From assembly GCA_902800495.1 (NCBI GenBank), contig CADCET010000019.1:1-47251 (forward strand): a stretch of 47,251 nt of DNA. Reading direction: 5' to 3'. This DNA is from an uncultured Prevotellaceae bacterium. GTDB lineage: Bacteria; Bacteroidota; Bacteroidia; Bacteroidales; Bacteroidaceae. Below, one piece after another: positions 43,573 to 47,251 of this stretch; position 1 is the first letter of the stretch; every line of letters starts with the position of its first letter. Below the pieces are notes generated by a model, which worked only from the letters and a program-made list of their open reading frames with translations, ran no database searches and was not told where the DNA came from. The translations under genes were made by a program, and so were the position numbers.

Positions 43573-43683
43573 TTAACTGAAACGCATCTGTCGCTGTGCA
43601 GCCCGTTCGGTTCGCTCCTGCTGTGTTGCGCAACTCATAAGTATCGTCACCATTAGCAGCCCCATGCAGATTCTCTTATTCAT
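43573..43683 (-). pseudogene. Truncated lipoprotein gene (36 residues)
   Basis: MNKRICMGLLMVTILMSC is a full lipoprotein signal (Cys18), followed by ATQQERTERAAQRQMRFS and a stop. The charged start after the Cys resembles DUF4251-type lipoproteins, whose folded domain is missing. The stretch 43498-43572 holds nothing recognisable. It has its own TAACTTTG box. Confidence 0.55.
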
Positions 43684-43688
43684 CGTTG

Positions 43689-43696
43689 CAAAGTTA
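43689..43696 (-). promoter_or_regulatory. TAACTTTG promoter box of the truncated lipoprotein
   Basis: The box lies 5 nt before the ATG at 43683 and overlaps the last codon of vsr, so the leader would be nearly absent. Confidence 0.4.
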
Positions 43697-44233
43697 CTCT
43701 TCTGCTGCCATCGGCATTTGTATGTCTTCTTCCAACTTCGAATAAGGAATCGTCTTTGCTCTATGATCCTGTAACCAGATATGGTTCAGGGTAAAAGCGA
43801 TGGAGTCCAATGTCTCTTCTCGCTTTGATGGCTTCAACTCACATTCCCACACCGTAATGCAATGCCAGCCCATTTCAGCCAACTTACGTTGCTCTTCTTT
43901 ATCGCGCTCCTTATTCCTGCGAATCTTCGCTACCCAAAACTCCCGGTTGGTCTTCGGTATCTTACAACACTCAGAATTGTCAATTATCCATTCTCCATTT
44001 TTCATTTGTGGCAGCGCCACATTATGTCCATGCCAGAAGCACCCGTTCACAAAGATGCAAGTCCTGTATTTTTTTAGCACCAAGTCTGGATGTCCTGGTA
44101 ATCGCCTATGGTTCAACCTGTATCTAAAACCTCGCTTCCACAACCCCTTACGTACAATCATTTCTGGTTTGGTGTCTTTCGAATGTATGGCCGACATCCT
44201 CTTATGACGGTGTTGTGGTGTGATTATATCCAT
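43694..44233 (-). CDS. vsr: Very-short-patch-repair endonuclease Vsr
   Basis: 179 residues. Motifs: MSAIHSKDTKPEMIVRKGLW at the start, LPGHPDLVLKKYRTCIFVNG (active-site Asp), CFWHGH (zinc and catalytic His) and EFWVAKIRRNKERD. Vsr nicks T:G mismatches arising from 5-methylcytosine deamination. A dcm-type methyltransferase normally sits beside it; none is in this window. The start overlaps the stop of the upstream gene by one base (TAATG). It is about 25 residues longer than E. coli Vsr. Confidence 0.93.
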   Translation of the reverse strand: MDIITPQHRHKRMSAIHSKDTKPEMIVRKGLWKRGFRYRLNHRRLPGHPDLVLKKYRTCIFVNGCFWHGHNVALPQMKNGEWIIDNSECCKIPKTNREFWVAKIRRNKERDKEEQRKLAEMGWHCITVWECELKPSKREETLDSIAFTLNHIWLQDHRAKTIPYSKLEEDIQMPMAAEE

Positions 44234-44652
44234 TATTTTAGTGCATTTATAAGTTCATCCAATGAGCAACAAATTTTATTAAACAACTTGTACATCAGCT
44301 CCGGCTCCTGTTTTTCTGGGATATATGCAATCGTTAATTTCCCACGCCCAGCGAACCATCCTGCCTCAGTATGAGCACTACGCCCACAAGGCAATACCAA
44401 GACACACGTATCGCAAGCTTCCATCGCCTCAATATCATTATGGAATTGTCTTACCGCTTTATTATGCTGCAGCATATCACGATACTGCTGTGGCGACCAT
44501 TCCGTATAGTTCTCGCTAATGCTGCTCCACTTAAATCCAGGGTCGCCCGATGGCGGATTGCGAAAATCGTAAACGTCAAAGCCCTTTTCTCGCAATTTCT
44601 CTACAACTTCTTGGTAAAACTGATTTCGCCAACTGCTTGCCACATAAATCAT
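44233..44652 (-). CDS. Nucleoside 2-deoxyribosyltransferase-like protein
   Basis: 139 residues. The pattern IYVASSWRNQFYQEVVEKLREKG, then FHNDIEAMEACDTCVLVLPCGRSAHTEAGWFAG, fits the nucleoside 2-deoxyribosyltransferase / RCL superfamily with the acidic residues of the active site. This superfamily also contains TIR-related and defence-associated members. It is coupled to vsr. The real substrate is unknown. Confidence 0.78.
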   Translation of the reverse strand: MIYVASSWRNQFYQEVVEKLREKGFDVYDFRNPPSGDPGFKWSSISENYTEWSPQQYRDMLQHNKAVRQFHNDIEAMEACDTCVLVLPCGRSAHTEAGWFAGRGKLTIAYIPEKQEPELMYKLFNKICCSLDELINALK

Positions 44653-44658
44653 ATTAGT

Positions 44659-45060
44659 CTACGATTTGCTTTCAGATTTTAATTTCTCCCTATATGATTC
44701 GGAGAATTCAATTTCCACATTAGGATTCTTGGAATTAAAATTGCTTTTATGTGCAACATAAGCACTTATTTTTTTTCCACTCCGTATATGGGGTTTGACA
44801 TAAACAAAGTCATCATTTGTCGCATTAATCTGTGTCGCTATAAATTCTGGCAAATTTCTTAAATCATCTAGAGTCATATCTTCTCCAAACTCATTCAAAA
44901 CATCCTTCCCCCTTGAAGTTATAGTATATGAACTCGAAGAGAAAGTATCTATTAAACCAGCGATAGCCGCCTCCTCAGGCGTTCCTCTGGTCTCCATCTT
45001 CTCGCCAGTCCTTCCGTTCGCCATATCAGAGCTGAGTGGCGAAGATACTACACTCATCAT
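44659..45060 (-). CDS. Hypothetical protein
   Basis: 133 residues, or 121 if translation begins at the ATG at 45024 (MANGRTGEK). No recognised family. Ser/Thr-rich N-terminal part, an AAIAGLIDTF helix, and a basic C-terminal half (YVKPHIRSGKKISAYVAHKS). No membrane segment. It is 6 bp before the deoxyribosyltransferase-like gene and AT-rich compared with the core genes, as is the whole island. Confidence 0.55.
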   Translation of the reverse strand: MMSVVSSPLSSDMANGRTGEKMETRGTPEEAAIAGLIDTFSSSSYTITSRGKDVLNEFGEDMTLDDLRNLPEFIATQINATNDDFVYVKPHIRSGKKISAYVAHKSNFNSKNPNVEIEFSESYREKLKSESKS

Positions 45061-45084
45061 CGTGTGTGATTATCTGATAACTGC

Positions 45085-45345
45085 TTAATAAATGTTAGGG
45101 ACTTCGTATAATCTCCCATCTATGAGCCAATATGATATATCGGAATCTGGTTCGACTGCGCCTGTCAGTATATCCTCAATGCAGAAATCCCAATAAACAT
45201 CTTCTAACGGTGCTCCAGTGTGGTATTTCGCACATAATAGTTTCCACTCTTCTTTGGTATGACCAACTTCAAAACGAATCTGATTGTTGAAGTCATTCAT
45301 ACCGACAATTACAAATTTATTATTATTGGTCATCATTCTGAGCAT
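45085..45345 (-). CDS. Hypothetical small acidic protein
   Basis: 86 residues, no known family. It opens MLRMMTNNNKFVIVGMNDF and is acidic with several Trp/Tyr (EEWKLLCAKYHTG, DVYWDFCIEDIL, ISYWLIDGRLYEV). A small globular protein such as an immunity or adaptor protein is possible. It starts 11 bp after the HNH gene. Confidence 0.55.
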   Translation of the reverse strand: MLRMMTNNNKFVIVGMNDFNNQIRFEVGHTKEEWKLLCAKYHTGAPLEDVYWDFCIEDILTGAVEPDSDISYWLIDGRLYEVPNIY

Positions 45346-45356
45346 GTGTTATCAGT

Positions 45357-46133
45357 TTAATGTATAAGACAATTCTCCCGGTGATACTCCAAAAACGGTA
45401 AGTGGGCAGGCTCTACCCGGATGAGCTTAGTTTCTGGGCTGATGCCAAGTGCATCGCGTTCAGGCTGCTCGAAAAAACGTGAAAAGACGATTCTGCCATT
45501 TCTGTTGAAAGAGATATATCCCTTGTCGAACAACTTGTCATAGTTAGGCAACAACAAAAGACCGTTAAATACAGAAAGCCGTTCTTCATTAGTACTATCT
45601 CGCCAAGGTTTTATGTGCGATGCCATCAAGACGTCGAGCATTTCGAAATGTGTGATTGAACAGCCTTTCCACATCTTTATCAATTGCTGACGAAAAACTC
45701 CTTGTTCCACTCTGGCCTTGATGATGGCCTCCTTTTCTGTAGCGGTAATAATCTTGCTTTCTCTTACTTGTTGCTCGGCTTTGTCAAGCAAGTTGGCTTG
45801 CGCTTCCACATAGTCTGAATGAATGAACTGAACGAATTTTCGTAAGCAAGAACGGAAATTAGTGAGGTCGCGCCGCTTTGTGTAAATGGCACGTGTGGGC
45901 TGAAGCCGACTCTCACTCTCTATGATGCTGTCAATAGTGGCCTCATCAATTTCATGATTAATGATATAATTCCTGGAGAGATGCTTCATCCAGGCAATAT
46001 AGTTTGTACAGGAGTGCTTGTTAACACCGCTTTCACGTGACGAAAGGTATTGATAGAAATCACTTTCCCACTCAGAGTATAGTTTCTGGTTTTCGTTCAT
46101 TGTCAGTGTCTCTTGTCGCAAAATAATAATCAT
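45357..46133 (-). CDS. HNH endonuclease (HNH_2 type)
   Basis: The ATG at 46133 overlaps the stop of the 35-residue frame (ATGA) and gives 258 residues; the ATG at 46100 (MNENQKLY) is an equal alternative. The N-terminal half resembles an integrase-type core-binding helical domain (HSCTNYIAWMKHLSRNYI). The C-terminal half is HNH_2: FRQQLIKMWKGCSIT, MASHIKPWRDS, FNGLLLLPNYDKLFDKGYISF. The middle Asn and the HD-like pair of the motif read NYDKLFD. Such proteins are found as restriction-like nucleases in defence islands. Confidence 0.82.
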   Translation of the reverse strand: MIIILRQETLTMNENQKLYSEWESDFYQYLSSRESGVNKHSCTNYIAWMKHLSRNYIINHEIDEATIDSIIESESRLQPTRAIYTKRRDLTNFRSCLRKFVQFIHSDYVEAQANLLDKAEQQVRESKIITATEKEAIIKARVEQGVFRQQLIKMWKGCSITHFEMLDVLMASHIKPWRDSTNEERLSVFNGLLLLPNYDKLFDKGYISFNRNGRIVFSRFFEQPERDALGISPETKLIRVEPAHLPFLEYHRENCLIH

Positions 46134-46237
46134 CCACACAACTCCATACCACCAATATTGTCATTGATATGAATACCAATATCTGGGAAGGACTTAACTT
46201 TGTTTGTCAACAATTTGATTAACTCATTTCTCTCCAT
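46130..46237 (-). CDS. 35-residue small ORF before the HNH gene
   Basis: MERNELIKLLTNKVKSFPDI, then GIHINDNIGG and MELCG. It ends in an ATGA overlap with the HNH start and is preceded by the leader hairpin. It may be a real small protein, or a translated leader that couples HNH expression. Confidence 0.4.
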   Translation of the reverse strand: MERNELIKLLTNKVKSFPDIGIHINDNIGGMELCG

Positions 46238-46264
46238 ATAATCCTATTGTATAAAACACTGTTT

Positions 46265-46289
46265 CACAACGGGGCAGAGTCCCCGTGTG
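46265..46289 (-). promoter_or_regulatory. Leader stem-loop of the HNH operon
   Basis: A stem ACGGGG/CCCCGT around the 6-nt loop 46275-46280, extended by CAC/GTG with one bulged base. It lies between the promoter and the 35-residue frame. There is no T run on either side, so it is not a classical terminator. Confidence 0.6.
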
Positions 46290-46296
46290 ACAAATA

Positions 46297-46323
46297 TTAT
46301 ACTTTACTTAAGCTATCTGTCAT
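46297..46323 (-). other. 8-codon leader ORF (MTDSLSKV)
   Basis: An ATG 25 nt after the promoter box begins an eight-residue frame that ends before the hairpin. It could be an upstream ORF or chance. Confidence 0.25.
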
Positions 46324-46347
46324 AGCGTTTGTTTTAGATTCCGATTG

Positions 46348-46378
46348 CAAAGTTACAACTTTTTCGGTAAACGGCAAA
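46348..46378 (-). promoter_or_regulatory. Promoter of the HNH-vsr island
   Basis: Minus-strand TTTG (46378-46375), 19-bp spacer, TAACTTTG (46355-46348). The transcript would have a leader of more than 100 nt before the 35-residue frame. Confidence 0.72.
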
Positions 46379-46506
46379 AGAAACGGCTAAAATTATCGCT
46401 TTCCGGGGTAAACAATGGGGAAACAGCGAAGCGTAGATTGGGGGAGTCTGATCTGTTACAAATTATCATAATAGGATGCTTTATGCTTTGGCATTGTGAG
46501 ATTTCG

Positions 46507-46514
46507 TACCTTTG
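46507..46514 (+). promoter_or_regulatory. TACCTTTG promoter box of the transposase remnant
   Basis: Consensus box 22 nt before the ATG at 46536, with a TTTG at 46487-46490 (16-bp gap, short). 46379-46486 shows nothing else. Confidence 0.5.
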
Positions 46515-46535
46515 GAGCAACTAATTGCAATAGCA

Positions 46536-46631
46536 ATGCCCAGACAAGCACGTAAGACAAGTGGCACGGGCATCTTGCCCAACCACGTTCACCTTCTTCC
46601 GCAAGAAAAACAGGATATACTTTCTAACTAA
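46536..46631 (+). pseudogene. Internally deleted Y1 (REP-associated tyrosine) transposase
   Basis: 31 residues. MPRQARKTSGTGI is the standard start of Y1/RAYT transposases (usually followed by YHV). It jumps directly into LPNHVHLL, the HUH metal-binding motif normally about 50 residues further on, then breaks off at a stop. The N-terminus and the motif are therefore joined by a deletion that kept the frame over the junction. The catalytic Tyr is lost. Confidence 0.72.
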
Positions 46632-46720
46632 CTATAAAAAACAATAGGTGACACCTCTTACACCTGGCACTTAACTGACTGAATGACAGTATACTTCTGT
46701 CAAGGTATAAGTCGCACCAG

Positions 46721-46968
46721 TAGTCGCACCAATGCTTACACCACCTCACAGCCTCTCAGAAAAATTTCGCGGCGTGAAATTTTTACGAGAGGCCGTGAAA
46801 TTTTCACGAGAGGCCGTGAAACATTTTTGAGCGGCCGATATTTTTTTACGAGCGGCCGGGAAATTTTCACGAGCGGCTTGTACGTTTTTGGCTTTGGGCG
46901 TGAAACATTGGCGGAAGGGATTGGTGCAACTGCAGGTGCGGGTGTTGGTGCGGGTATTGGTGCGACTA
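46721..46968. repeat. 13-bp perfect inverted repeat pair flanking the 21-bp array
   Basis: TAGTCGCACCAAT at 46721-46733 and its exact reverse complement at 46956-46968. They enclose the 21-bp repeat array. Confidence 0.85.
46752..46919 (+). repeat. 21-bp tandem repeat with internal palindrome, about 8 units
   Basis: Units start at 46752, 46773, 46794, 46815, 46836, 46857, 46878 and 46899. The best units contain CGTGAAATTTTCACG, a 15-nt palindrome with one central base, followed by AGAGGC or AGCGGC. Outer units are diverged. As 21 is a multiple of three, the plus strand reads as heptads like REIFTRG and the minus strand as PLVKISR; I do not call a gene. No spacers, so not CRISPR. Confidence 0.9.
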
Positions 46969-47044
46969 CCTGGCGCTGCAACTGTCTGATAATCAGTGGG
47001 CGGTGCGCCGGGTGTTACCTGCGTTCGACGTTTCGGCTGAAGCA

Positions 47045-47135
47045 CGCGCATGCATGCGCGAAGAGCGAGCTCCTGCGGGCAAACCGCAGGACACATTATA
47101 ATAGAAGCGAAAGGCGTCAAAGGACGGCAGCCGTC
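47045..47135. other. Palindrome and hairpins near the right end
   Basis: CGCGCATGCATGCGCG (47045-47060) is a perfect 16-bp palindrome. TCCTGCGG/CCGCAGGA (47071-47078 with 47084-47091) is a hairpin with a 5-nt loop. GACGG/CCGTC (47123-47127 with 47131-47135) is a third. 46969-47200 has no convincing gene. Confidence 0.7.
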
Positions 47136-47204
47136 AGGACGGCTTATACGGCGCTGGTTGTCAGCCACTTGACAAGTTAGGATTCCGTCAGCCCCCGTCA
47201 GGCT

Positions 47205-47236
47205 CTTGCACCGTCCAGTCTTTCTCCGTATCTTTG
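47205..47236 (+). promoter_or_regulatory. Promoter at the right edge
   Basis: CTTG (47205-47208), 20-bp spacer, TATCTTTG (47229-47236). It points out of the window to a gene that is not visible. Confidence 0.55.
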
Positions 47237-47251
47237 CACCGCCATTCGGCA

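Noticed and set aside
46170-46190. Third copy of the ATCTGGGA promoter element
   Set aside because: Only about 11 bases match; it lies inside the 35-residue frame and no -7 box follows at the right distance.
46752-46919. Possible CRISPR array
   Set aside because: Units of 21 bp are contiguous with no spacers, and no cas genes are present.
46683-47180. 165-residue plus-strand frame over the 21-bp repeats
   Set aside because: It has no promoter, its composition follows the repeats, the opposite strand is equally open, and no domain is recognisable.

Overview
The window reads as chromosomal DNA of a Bacteroidales bacterium, most likely a gut or rumen member of the Prevotella group. The evidence is the recurrent promoter box TAnnTTTG (usually TACCTTTG or TAATTTTG, often 19-21 bp after a TTTG), lipoprotein signals ending in a Cys, Bacteroidetes-specific proteins (TamL, the Bat operon, HU-family variants, DUF5715) and gene orders typical of that group. 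The species assignment is inference.

Positions 1-9500 hold envelope genes: the end of an HU-like gene, an outer-membrane barrel protein, lptC, a DUF21/CBS/CorC protein, a PpiD-type foldase, then a divergent pair of an SpoU rRNA/tRNA methyltransferase and tamL, and a small lipoprotein. A YycJ-like metallo-hydrolase (9584-10387) is followed by a minus-strand tRNA cluster transcribed Lys-Lys-Thr-Gly. From 17774 down to 10914 runs an eight-gene minus-strand operon: phoH, purC, menG, aroE, a TPM-domain protein, lemA, purM and a small zinc-finger lipoprotein.

Positions 17935-31728 are plus strand: a DUF5715 protein with an M15-peptidase-like motif, ftsY, a 26-residue membrane micro-ORF, rimO (with an in-frame palindromic insertion), two consecutive HU-family genes (the second continues through an acidic linker and a membrane helix into a LysM-like domain), then moxR-DUF58-Bat genes in which BatB is fused to BatC and BatD to BatE, and a PAP2 phosphatase. 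A separate promoter at 31779 drives a CobD/HisC-like PLP enzyme, a CDP-alcohol phosphatidyltransferase and an LPG-synthase-type membrane protein, a plausible polar-lipid head-group cassette.

From about 34880 the window becomes accessory and fragmented. There is a five-copy 22-bp repeat array next to a truncated phosphatidyltransferase gene, a membrane-anchored TPR-SpoIIE (PP2C) phosphatase, a broken GNAT gene, a flavodoxin-fold reductase, an unknown secreted protein, and an operon of small enzymes ending in a second truncated phosphatidyltransferase copy. A graveyard of gene remnants (42820-43690) separates these from a minus-strand island: HNH endonuclease, two unknowns, a nucleoside deoxyribosyltransferase-like protein and a Vsr endonuclease. 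The right end carries an internally deleted Y1 (HUH) transposase, a 21-bp palindrome-containing tandem repeat, and several hairpins.

The best candidates for something undescribed are the HU-membrane-LysM protein, the lipid cassette with a substituted catalytic Asp, the palindromic insertion in rimO, and the HNH-to-Vsr island with its structured leader.
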